From assembly GCA_024235795.1 (NCBI GenBank), contig JACKLR010000002.1, positions 372,001 to 436,000 on the forward strand: 64,000 bases of DNA, read 5' to 3'. The stretch's first letter is position 1. Every line of letters begins with the position of its first letter. The notes under the pieces were generated by a model. It was given only the letters and a program-made list of their open reading frames with translations, had not been told where the DNA came from and did no database searches. The translations under genes and the position numbers were made by a program. Shown in pieces: positions 36,052 to 43,721 of this stretch. Source of the stretch: Burkholderiales bacterium. GTDB taxonomy: Bacteria; Pseudomonadota; Gammaproteobacteria; Burkholderiales; Nitrosomonadaceae.

Positions 36052-36855
36052 TTACGATTGCCGCGACCAGGAGAAGTCCTGGATGTAAATACCGAGCGGA
36101 TTGTTTCTGATCTGTTCTTCGGTTGTGCTTTGTGTCGGTGGCCGGTGATAGACTCTTAACAGTGCACGCATTTTGAATGGTGCTTCCAGTGGGTGACCCT
36201 GCCGGTCATAAACCTTTTCCAGCCAGTCAACCTGCCAGGTTTCTGGCGATTGCGGAATAACGGAAATGATTTCAACACTTACGGTTTGTGTTTCCGCACG
36301 TTTGAACGGACTGCTTGATTCGGTACCGTTAAACCATTCATTCGCTTTGGCCATTGCCGGGTCGTTGGTTTTGAGCATGGCATACGCCCTGAAGATGGCT
36401 TTGCGCTGCAAGGCAATATCCGGCGTCACCATCCTGACATCGTTAATGAAGGAAGCGAGTGAAGCATGCACCACACGCTGATCGGCAACTGCTGCGACAT
36501 CGGCACGAGAGACCGCTATCGCTTCACCGAGCTTGTTGACCTGAACCACATACGGAATAAACTTTGATTGGCTGCCGATATAAATCATGCCGCCAACACC
36601 GGCCAGTGCAATCATCAAACACAGAATGGCCAGCATCTGCCACATATTGCGTGATGACTGAACAGAGCGCATATGATCGTTCCAGGTACGCCGAGCGGAC
36701 AGATACGGATTTTCGGATTCACCGTTACGGCGACCGCCTTCTATAAAGGTTGATGAATCGATCTCATCATCCTTACGGATTTGTTCACCAGCTTTATCTG
36801 TCAGACTGAACCGGCGTTTTTTAATTTTTGCAGTTAAATCACTGATGGTACTCAT
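36052..36855 (-). CDS. trbF: TrbF/VirB8-type inner membrane protein
   Basis: A 267-residue bitopic protein: cytosolic tail, TM helix (MLAILCLMIALAGVGGMIYI, about 65-85), then a periplasmic VirB8 domain with VVQVNKLGEAIAVSRA, LASFINDVRMVTPDIALQR and the closing TQSTTEEQIRNNPLGIYIQ (the NPLG-x-Y motif is diagnostic). The ATG at 36855 overlaps the trbE stop by four bases; an in-frame upstream ATG at 36903 lies in trbE coding sequence. Confidence 0.92.
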   Translation of the reverse strand: MSTISDLTAKIKKRRFSLTDKAGEQIRKDDEIDSSTFIEGGRRNGESENPYLSARRTWNDHMRSVQSSRNMWQMLAILCLMIALAGVGGMIYIGSQSKFIPYVVQVNKLGEAIAVSRADVAAVADQRVVHASLASFINDVRMVTPDIALQRKAIFRAYAMLKTNDPAMAKANEWFNGTESSSPFKRAETQTVSVEIISVIPQSPETWQVDWLEKVYDRQGHPLEAPFKMRALLRVYHRPPTQSTTEEQIRNNPLGIYIQDFSWSRQS

Positions 36856-39389
36856 GCAGCCACCCCATAATCCGATAGTTTGAGTCCTTTCATTGCCAGC
36901 CATTGATTCACCCAGCCATCACCGTATTTGGCACAGAGATTTTTAATCGTGGCAATTGATTCCTTGTCGGTCGAGCCGACAAATGCCAACGCCAGCGGCC
37001 CAAGTGCGAGTTCATACAAGCGTCTGCCGTTTTCCGATACGGTGTAGTAATGCTGTTTGGGTATTGCGGTGGCCAGAATTTCAATCTGGCGAGTATTCAA
37101 ACCCATGCGCCGGTACAATGCTGCCGCTTCTTCATCACGGGCGAATACGTTGGGCAGGAAGATTTTTGTGGCAGTCGATTCGACAATGACATCCAAAATT
37201 CCGCTGTTGGCGGCATCCGATAAACTTTGCGTTGCCATCAATACCAGACAATTGTTCTTGCGCATCACTTTGAGCCATTCACGAATCTTGGCGCGAAATA
37301 CCGGATGACCGAGCATAAGCCACGCTTCATCAAGCAGGATGGCGGAAGGTTGGCCCTGCAAGCTGCGCTCAATTCTGCGGAACAAATACAGTAATGTGGG
37401 TAGTGCATATTTCTCACCGAGATTCATGAGTTCTTCGATCTCAAATGTCGTGAAGCTCGATAAATGCAGTCCGTCTTCTTCGGCATCGAGTAAATGGCCC
37501 ATCATGCCGTCAATGGTGTATTGCTTGAGTGCTTCGCGTATAGCCTCATTCTGGATGGTGACCAGAAAGTCGGACAATGTATGTGAACCGCTTTGATGCA
37601 TGTTGGTAATTGCCAAGCTGATTTCGTTACGCTGTTGCGGTGACACGGTGATACCGTTTAATTCCACTATGGTACAAATCCATTCGAGCGCCCAGGCGCG
37701 GTCTCCCTTGGATTCAAGAAACTGTAACGGACAGAATGCGAGCGATTCATCATCACCGGCCACAGTAAAATGCTGACCACCAACGGCTTTGGTTAACGGA
37801 TACATCGATAATCCTTTGTCGAAACAATAAACCGACATGTTTTTATAGCGGCGAAGTTGTGCTGCTATGAGTGCCAGATGAGTAGACTTGCCTGCACCGG
37901 TTGGACCGAACATAAACGTGTGGCCGAGATCGCGCACATGCAGATTCAGCCTGAAAGGGGTAGCACCCTGTGTAACACAATGCATCAATGGGGGAGAATT
38001 TGACGGATACATTGGGCATGGTGCATTTGACTTGCCTGTCCAGATGGTATTGACCGGCAGCAGGTCGGCAAGATTCATGGTGTTGATCAACGGGCGGCGT
38101 ACATTCTCAACACCATGTCCCGGCAGACTGCCGAGATACGCTTCCATGGTATTAATGGTTTCAATCCTTGCAGCGAAACCTAAATGGTTGATGGCTTTTT
38201 CCACTTTACGTGCGGCTTCTTCCAAAGCGGCACGGTCTTCCATCATTAAAACAACGACACTGGTATAGTAGCCCTGTGCGACAAACCCGCTGTTGGTTTC
38301 CGCAATTGCCGATTGCGCATCTTCAGTCATATTGAGTGCATCCTCATCCACATGGCTGCTTTGCAGGTTGAAGACCTGATCGAAGAAACCGCGTATCTTT
38401 TGTTTCCACTTCTTGCGGTATTGATCGAGATGTGCAACCGCTTCATGCGTATCCATAAAAATATAGCGTGACGACCAGCGGTAGACACCGGGCAACTCCG
38501 ACAGGATATTGAGCATGCCGGGCGTTGACTCCAGCGGAAAGCCTTCAACCGATACCGTTTGTATGAAATTGCGTCCGACTTTGGGCACAACACCGCCCCA
38601 CATTTCCTGACCACCTAGGATGGTGTCGAGATACATCGAATTATTGGGTAACACCATCGGCTGATCGTTGCCGGTAATGCACAGTTGCAGCCACGACAGG
38701 AAATCATCAAGTTTAATAGTGCTGCCATCTTCATTAACCTGCTGTCTGCTTTGTAGGCGCGTCAATTCAAATGTGGAGGATAAACGTGATTCAAAGTTGG
38801 CGCATTCGCGCTCGAAATACTGCAACAAACTGCTGGTGCGTGATTTGAAATCTGGATTATCGGTGTCGTCATCAAACATGAGCTCGACGAACTTGCGCTG
38901 GGCGAGCATGGGTGGCAGGAAAGTTAACGTGACAACAAAGCAGCTCTCGTATAATTCACCGATCCGCTCGAACAATTCGCGGCGTTCCTGGTCAATCGCT
39001 GCCGTTACTGGATCGGGATAATTCGATAGTCCTTTGTCTGAATACCCAAGTGCGGGTTTACGAATAGCATCCACATGGATCATCCAGCCGTTACCCAAGC
39101 GTGATAACGCCTGATTGATGTGTAATGACACCTGTTCGCGCTCTATATCCGTACTGCTCGCGGTATCAGCACCACAGAACTGCCAGGCTGCCATGAGTGC
39201 GCCGTTTTTGCCGACAATGATACCTTCTTCAACTACGGCGGCATAAACCAGCAAATCGGCAAAGCCGGTATCCTTTGAGCGATGCTTGTCGAGTTTGAAT
39301 GCCTGCTCCGTTTCACGGATGCGCATAAACAGTATCAACAACAGTAACGCACCCAGCACAGCAATTAATATGGTTATGGCGGTAATCAT
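36852..39389 (-). CDS. trbE: TrbE/VirB4-type conjugation ATPase
   Basis: An 845-residue ATPase that energises pilus assembly and transfer. N-terminal hydrophobic segment (ITILIAVLGALLLLILFM), CagE/TrbE domain, then an AAA+ core with Walker A FGPTGAGKSTH (about 495) and Walker B AILLDEAWLML (about 685), followed by RKNNCLVLMATQSLSDAANS. The ATG at 39389 overlaps the trbD stop in the ATGA manner; an earlier in-frame ATG (39542) runs inside trbD and is rejected. Confidence 0.94.
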   Translation of the reverse strand: MITAITILIAVLGALLLLILFMRIRETEQAFKLDKHRSKDTGFADLLVYAAVVEEGIIVGKNGALMAAWQFCGADTASSTDIEREQVSLHINQALSRLGNGWMIHVDAIRKPALGYSDKGLSNYPDPVTAAIDQERRELFERIGELYESCFVVTLTFLPPMLAQRKFVELMFDDDTDNPDFKSRTSSLLQYFERECANFESRLSSTFELTRLQSRQQVNEDGSTIKLDDFLSWLQLCITGNDQPMVLPNNSMYLDTILGGQEMWGGVVPKVGRNFIQTVSVEGFPLESTPGMLNILSELPGVYRWSSRYIFMDTHEAVAHLDQYRKKWKQKIRGFFDQVFNLQSSHVDEDALNMTEDAQSAIAETNSGFVAQGYYTSVVVLMMEDRAALEEAARKVEKAINHLGFAARIETINTMEAYLGSLPGHGVENVRRPLINTMNLADLLPVNTIWTGKSNAPCPMYPSNSPPLMHCVTQGATPFRLNLHVRDLGHTFMFGPTGAGKSTHLALIAAQLRRYKNMSVYCFDKGLSMYPLTKAVGGQHFTVAGDDESLAFCPLQFLESKGDRAWALEWICTIVELNGITVSPQQRNEISLAITNMHQSGSHTLSDFLVTIQNEAIREALKQYTIDGMMGHLLDAEEDGLHLSSFTTFEIEELMNLGEKYALPTLLYLFRRIERSLQGQPSAILLDEAWLMLGHPVFRAKIREWLKVMRKNNCLVLMATQSLSDAANSGILDVIVESTATKIFLPNVFARDEEAAALYRRMGLNTRQIEILATAIPKQHYYTVSENGRRLYELALGPLALAFVGSTDKESIATIKNLCAKYGDGWVNQWLAMKGLKLSDYGVAA

Positions 39390-39697
39390 TGGAACTGCTT
39401 TTCCATATGCGGCGGGTTGATGGTAAATGGCGTGCTTCGTGCCGGATAATATTTTTTGTAGCGCAGTTGGCGTAGATACACATGCCGTAATTGCGGATCG
39501 TGTTTGGCCATCAAGCGCAATGCAAACAATGCGAAGATCCACAGTGCAATACCGAATAACGTGGTCTTGATTTCCATTGCTGCAAAAATGGATGTGGCTG
39601 CAATCAAGATCGAGAACATCACCAGTTCCCGGTCACCGCCCATGAAGAGATTTGGACGGTTGCCAGATTGTCTGATCGGTATGGTTCGTAACGCCAT
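39386..39697 (-). CDS. trbD: TrbD/VirB3-type inner membrane protein
   Basis: A 103-residue protein with two adjacent TM segments (MFSILIAATSIFAAMEIKTT and LFGIALWIFALFALRLMA), then DPQLRHVYLRQLRYKKYYPA, the conserved VirB3 tail. N-terminus IPIRQSGNRPNLFMGGDREL is typical of TrbD. It normally works with TrbE. Confidence 0.9.
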   Translation of the reverse strand: MALRTIPIRQSGNRPNLFMGGDRELVMFSILIAATSIFAAMEIKTTLFGIALWIFALFALRLMAKHDPQLRHVYLRQLRYKKYYPARSTPFTINPPHMEKQFQ

Positions 39698-39802
39698 GTC
39701 ATACCTCCTGGATACAGGAATTCATCACTGCCTGATACAGTTCAGGCGACTTTTATTGCTGCTACACTTGCAAACAGTTGTGCTGTTTTATTGCTTTGTT
39801 GC

Positions 39803-40192
39803 TCAGGCTGTCAGAGAATCTGCGCGATTTATTTCATAAACCTCATCAACCGGAATCACGGCACCCTGGAACAGATTGGTCATGATGTTGTTGGCACCGA
39901 CCAGCAGCGCCATCACCAGCACGATAAAAATCAGCGTGCGAAAGAACGCGTTCAATTCACCACCAAAGATTAAAATGCCACCAGCTACAACAATCCCGAC
40001 GATGGACAAAGTAAAGGCAACCGGGCCGGTTACGGAATTACGCAGATTTACCAGCCACGATTCATACGGTAATGCGCCACCGGCGCCAACGGCTGCCAGA
40101 GTGTTGTTGGCGAACAGGAGTAAACCCAGAAACATGAGAGTCAACAGTGCGTAAAACAATAAGGTGTTATGGTTGTTCTGATTCAGCTTCAT
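39803..40192 (-). CDS. trbC: TrbC/VirB2-type pilin
   Basis: A 129-residue prepilin with a long signal (LLFYALLTLMFLGLLLFANNTLA) and two hydrophobic helices (GPVAFTLSIVGIVVAGGILIF and TLIFIVLVMALLVGANNIM). RP4 TrbC is processed and cyclised to form the mating pilus; whether that happens here cannot be read. About 105 bp without a gene separate it from trbD, the longest gap in the first half of the operon. Confidence 0.9.
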   Translation of the reverse strand: MKLNQNNHNTLLFYALLTLMFLGLLLFANNTLAAVGAGGALPYESWLVNLRNSVTGPVAFTLSIVGIVVAGGILIFGGELNAFFRTLIFIVLVMALLVGANNIMTNLFQGAVIPVDEVYEINRADSLTA

Positions 40193-40212
40193 GATTAACT
40201 CCTCAAACAGTA

Positions 40213-41226
40213 TTACAATCGCCGGGTCTGGTAATTGCCTCTTTTAAAACCGTAGACTTCGAGTATTTCGTGCACCTGTCTGCCATGCTTTGTGCGTGCG
40301 ATATGAATCACTACATCGACCGCCTCAGCAATCAGCGGCTTGATTTCAGCCGGTGCATGATTGTTACGTGATATGAGTGATTCAAGCCTTGTCAGTCCCG
40401 ACAAAGCATCATTCGCATGTAAAGTCGCAGCACCGCCTTCATGGCCGGTGTTCCAGGCGTCAAGCAAATCAAGTGCCTCGGCGCCTCGAACTTCACCAAC
40501 AAGTATGCGATCTGGGCGCATGCGCAGTGTGGTCTTGAGTAACTGCGTCATGTCGACATCCAGCGTGGTGTGATACTGCACAAAATTCTGTGCCGCGCAT
40601 TGAATTTCACCGGTATCTTCCAAGATAAAAATGCGTTCATCCGGATCGTTGAGTACCATCTCAAAAATAATCGCGTTGATCAGTGTCGTCTTGCCTGAGC
40701 CAGTACCGCCTATCACCAGGATATTGCGATGATCTCGCACGGCTTGTTTGATCACATTGCAGTGTTTGGATGACAGCACACCATTTTCGACATATTGATC
40801 CAGTGTAAAAATGGCAACGGCTTTTTTACGGATGGCGAAAGTCGGGGAGGTAACGACTGGCGGCAGTTGTCCGGCAAAGCGGGAATTGTCGAGAGGGAAT
40901 TCGCCTTCGATAATCGGATTGAACCGGGTGACTTCCTTACCGTGATATCCGGCAACGGTCTTGATAACCGCTTCGGCCTGCGCAGCCTGAAGATTGCCGA
41001 TACAGGTAATCTTTTGACCGAGCTTCTCCTGCCAGATACGTCCGTCGGCATTGACCATGATTTCCACCGTATCCGGGTCTTGCAGCGCAGATATGATTTT
41101 ACGGGCATCGCGTTCAAGCTTGCGTTTGGCGCGTTCCTTGACCGACATCGCTGCCATGGCCGATATTGGCGTATTTTGAGAATCGGATAATGGTGATACT
41201 GATGTGTTTTGCATTGTCATATTCAC
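40213..41226 (-). CDS. trbB: TrbB/VirB11-type secretion ATPase
   Basis: A hexameric traffic ATPase of about 337 residues. Walker A is VIGGTGSGKTTL (about 172), the Asp box is IFILEDTGEIQ, Walker B/His box are RILVGEVRGAEALDLLDAW and GHEGGAATLHAN. It is the first structural gene of the trb operon. The start is uncertain: GTG at 41226 lies within a 10-bp palindrome, and ATGs at 41220 and 41214 are equally possible; none has a strong Shine-Dalgarno site. Confidence 0.93.
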   Translation of the reverse strand: MNMTMQNTSVSPLSDSQNTPISAMAAMSVKERAKRKLERDARKIISALQDPDTVEIMVNADGRIWQEKLGQKITCIGNLQAAQAEAVIKTVAGYHGKEVTRFNPIIEGEFPLDNSRFAGQLPPVVTSPTFAIRKKAVAIFTLDQYVENGVLSSKHCNVIKQAVRDHRNILVIGGTGSGKTTLINAIIFEMVLNDPDERIFILEDTGEIQCAAQNFVQYHTTLDVDMTQLLKTTLRMRPDRILVGEVRGAEALDLLDAWNTGHEGGAATLHANDALSGLTRLESLISRNNHAPAEIKPLIAEAVDVVIHIARTKHGRQVHEILEVYGFKRGNYQTRRL

Positions 41227-41236
41227 ACCATATGGT
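41227..41236. promoter_or_regulatory. Palindrome ACCATATGGT at the trbB start
   Basis: A perfect 10-bp palindrome directly upstream of or overlapping the trbB start region, in the 115-bp gap after the trbA-like repressor gene. In RP4 the trbB promoter is controlled by TrbA and KorB, so an operator is plausible here; the match is to position, not to a known operator sequence. Confidence 0.3.
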
Positions 41237-41341
41237 ACAGATTGAATATAACAATATAACGAAACTAAAATTCGTGCAAGACTTTTTTAAATTTTTTTGT
41301 TATTTCCCGATTTTTAGTTTTGACTTTTATTTGTACTTGAA

Positions 41342-41731
41342 TTATTGCTTTGACTTTATTCTGTTCTTTTTGGCTTCTTTGGTCAGAAACGCACGATTCT
41401 TTTTATCCCACTGATCGACTTGATACGCCTCATATTCACTTAACACGCCGCCTTTCCAGACAAAGCCTTTGGGCAGTTTGCCGGGTTTTCGTTTGGCGAG
41501 TGCTTCAAGATCGGCAAGTTCCAAATCAGAACTGTCGAGCAGCATTGGTAATGGTGTTTCCAAGGCTTCGGCAATGGCTTCGATGATCCTGAGCGACGGA
41601 TTGGCTTTGTCATTGGTCAGGTCAGTGAAGAAAGCAATCGATACACCTGCTTTCTTGGCCAGTTCCGACTTGGTCATGCCTTTTTCATCGAGAATACGCA
41701 AAATATTTGTGATCAGGGTAAAGTTATACAT
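41342..41731 (-). CDS. trbA: TrbA-like XRE-family repressor
   Basis: A 129-residue regulator. Residues 8-62 form an HTH_XRE domain (ILRILDEKGMTKSELAKKAG, then FFTDLTNDKANPSLRIIEAI), followed by an acidic, then basic tail. Its location just upstream of trbB and its N-terminal resemblance to RP4 TrbA (LITNI, EKGMT, NPSL) support a TrbA role: repression of the mating-pair-formation and mobilisation operons. The 13-bp palindrome 26 bp upstream suggests control by the neighbouring KorB-like protein. Confidence 0.78.
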   Translation of the reverse strand: MYNFTLITNILRILDEKGMTKSELAKKAGVSIAFFTDLTNDKANPSLRIIEAIAEALETPLPMLLDSSDLELADLEALAKRKPGKLPKGFVWKGGVLSEYEAYQVDQWDKKNRAFLTKEAKKNRIKSKQ

Positions 41732-41756
41732 ATAATAACCGCGCTTATTTTATGGT

Positions 41757-41769
41757 TTAAGCTGCTTAA
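41757..41769. promoter_or_regulatory. KorB-operator-like palindrome TTAAGCTGCTTAA
   Basis: A perfect 13-bp palindrome with a single central base, 26 bp upstream of the trbA-like start, in the divergent gap facing the korB-like gene. The IncP KorB operator is the 13-mer TTTAGC-S-GCTAAA; the size, central base and GC core match and only flanking A/T positions differ. A -35-like TTAAAC overlaps it on the minus strand. Regulation by the korB-like product is inference. Confidence 0.5.
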
Positions 41770-41919
41770 GTGACATTTATCATTGTTTTACGGCTTTAAT
41801 GCTGTTATTTTAAACCAGCAAACACCAAAAACAGAACAATAAAAAAACAACCGGAAAATAAGAAGAAAAAAGTTAAGCAGGAATATGGAATTTTTTAAAC
41901 AATGCTATCAGGGGAGGAA

Positions 41920-41970
41920 ATGGCAATGTTTTACGATATAATTTCGCTATACAAGAAATTAAATCATTAG
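41920..41970 (+). CDS. Possible 16-residue leader ORF before the korB-like gene
   Basis: ATG at 41920 preceded at four bases by GGGGAGG, the strongest Shine-Dalgarno match in this gap; it encodes MAMFYDIISLYKKLNH and stops. No conservation can be assessed. It could be a translated leader, or a relic of an upstream gene such as incC. Confidence 0.2.
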   Translation: MAMFYDIISLYKKLNH

Positions 41971-42100
41971 CGATTAACCAATACCTATTCAATTGCACAT
42001 GATTCCAACGGCACTTACTGCATCACCAAAGGGATTGAATGTGCGTCAAAAGCGTTTACAGCACACTACAATCAGAACTAAGAATAAAAGCGTACATTCT

Positions 42101-43192
42101 ATGGCAGACAAAAAGAGAGGATCCGCTAAAAAAACTGCAACACCAGCAGTTCCATCAAAACCAGCAACACCAACAACACCAACAACACCAACGGGAGCAA
42201 CCGAAATCGATATTGACCTGATTATTGAAGACATACATCAACCGAGAAAGGAGTTTAATCAGGATACACTGCGCGAATTGACGGAAACCGTAAAATTAAG
42301 AGGCGTGAAATCACCGATATCGGTGCGCCCCAATCCGGACAAACCAGGAACCTATATCATTAATCATGGCGCCAGGCGCTATCGTGCCAGTATCAATGCG
42401 GGATTAAAAACCATTCCGGTATTTATCGATACCGATTACAGCGAAGCCGATCAGGTGATTGAGAACCTGCAGCGCGATAACCTGACATCAAGAGAAATTG
42501 CCGATTTTATTGGGCGACAACTGGCTGCCGGTAAAACCAAATCTGATATTGCCAGACAACTTGGCAAAACCAATCCGTATATCACCACACATGCCGCACT
42601 GCTTGATCTGCCTGACCCAATCAATGAAATCTACCGGTCAGGACGCTGCACCGATGTAACCGCCATCTATGACCTAACGCGGCTTTACAAAGCAAACAAA
42701 GAAGAAATCATCAACTGGCTCAACTTGAGTGCACCGGAAGAAATATCACGGCTGGATGTAAAACATTTTAGCAAGTTCCTGGAGCTGAAAAAGCAAGGCG
42801 CCATTGATTCGGATGACCAGGCACAGCAAGCTGAAGGGAAATCAGATGCCACAACGGATCAACATGCAAAAAAACAGGACGCCCCCGTATCATTGCTCGA
42901 CTCGATTTATCACCTGATCAAAAAAGACAACCGTAAACCGCAGGACTTGATTCGCGAATTGTCCAGGGACGATAAAAAACTGCTGACAACCAAGGTCAAA
43001 GATTATTTTGAAGAAGGTAGAAACTGCCCGAATATGATTCAGTACACTATCAGTGCGTTACAGGATGGGCGCTTTTCAGCCAAAGGCAGCGGTGCATTGC
43101 AATTGATCGCTTTTTTATATGGCGCAGAGAGATCAACAAACTTTGATCTGTTCAAAATCCTAGACGAACTTGCCAATCAGGAAGCAGGTTGA
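42101..43192 (+). CDS. korB: KorB-like ParB-family partition and repressor protein
   Basis: A ParB/KorB protein of 363 residues from the ATG at 42101 (an ATG at 41993 gives 399). The N-terminal tail is a Pro/Thr repeat (about 10-30). ParB-type domain: DIHQPRKEF, YIINHGARRYRASINAGLKTIPVFI, VIENLQRDNLT, then a helix-turn-helix around SDIARQLGKTNPYITTHAALLDLP and the KorB region through VTAIYDLTRLYKANKEEI. In IncP plasmids KorB partitions DNA and globally represses transfer and replication genes at 13-bp operators. It is divergent from trbA/trbB, with a matching palindrome between them. No ParA/IncC gene is visible. Confidence 0.85.
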   Translation: MADKKRGSAKKTATPAVPSKPATPTTPTTPTGATEIDIDLIIEDIHQPRKEFNQDTLRELTETVKLRGVKSPISVRPNPDKPGTYIINHGARRYRASINAGLKTIPVFIDTDYSEADQVIENLQRDNLTSREIADFIGRQLAAGKTKSDIARQLGKTNPYITTHAALLDLPDPINEIYRSGRCTDVTAIYDLTRLYKANKEEIINWLNLSAPEEISRLDVKHFSKFLELKKQGAIDSDDQAQQAEGKSDATTDQHAKKQDAPVSLLDSIYHLIKKDNRKPQDLIRELSRDDKKLLTTKVKDYFEEGRNCPNMIQYTISALQDGRFSAKGSGALQLIAFLYGAERSTNFDLFKILDELANQEAG

Positions 43193-43247
43193 AAACTAAT
43201 TTACGCACTCAAGCTCCTAAAATCAAATAAAGAACAGAAAATAAAAA

Positions 43248-43616
43248 ATGACAACTCGAAAACTTCGCATGATTGTAATGAACGGCCAAAGAATCATTCA
43301 AGCACTGGTCAATAATGAGTGGGAGACAACCGGAACCATCAAGAAAGTGGAAGAAGGCATCAAGCCCGGCATTTACAATATTTACCTGGCTCAGAAACCC
43401 GAAGATAAAAAACAGTACGAAGGTAAGATTTTATACATCGACAAAGAAAACGAAGTTTTTTACCAACAAACCGGGAAAGATTTTATTGTGCATCGATTAA
43501 ATACAATCAATGGCAAACCTGTTGCTGGGAAAGATGTGGTTGTTAAGTATGATGGGGAAAAAGCGCATTTGAATCAGGTTGACACATTAAAGAGAAAAAA
43601 TGTGTTGAAAATTTGA
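43248..43616 (+). CDS. KfrB-like plasmid-associated protein (long form)
   Basis: A 122-residue protein with the KfrB domain: LRMIVMNGQRIIQALVNNEW, EGIKPGIYNIYLAQKP, QYEGKILYIDKENEVFYQQ and GKDFIVHRL. It is 55 bp downstream of korB on the same strand, as kfr genes accompany korB-type regulators in IncP plasmids. A shorter paralogue closes the trb operon at 29.3 kb, so the transfer region is bracketed by two KfrB-like genes. Function is not established. Confidence 0.72.
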   Translation: MTTRKLRMIVMNGQRIIQALVNNEWETTGTIKKVEEGIKPGIYNIYLAQKPEDKKQYEGKILYIDKENEVFYQQTGKDFIVHRLNTINGKPVAGKDVVVKYDGEKAHLNQVDTLKRKNVLKI

Positions 43617-43721
43617 TCGTATATATTTACAAGTCAAGTGTCAGATCAAGACTGAACTATCACCCTATTTTCTACTACATATTAGTTCATAACTATTTGC
43701 CTTACGAACACCGCAGGCTTC

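Noticed and set aside
39390..39542. Longer TrbE start
   Set aside because: The region codes for TrbD in another frame; the ATG at 39389 makes the usual four-base overlap.
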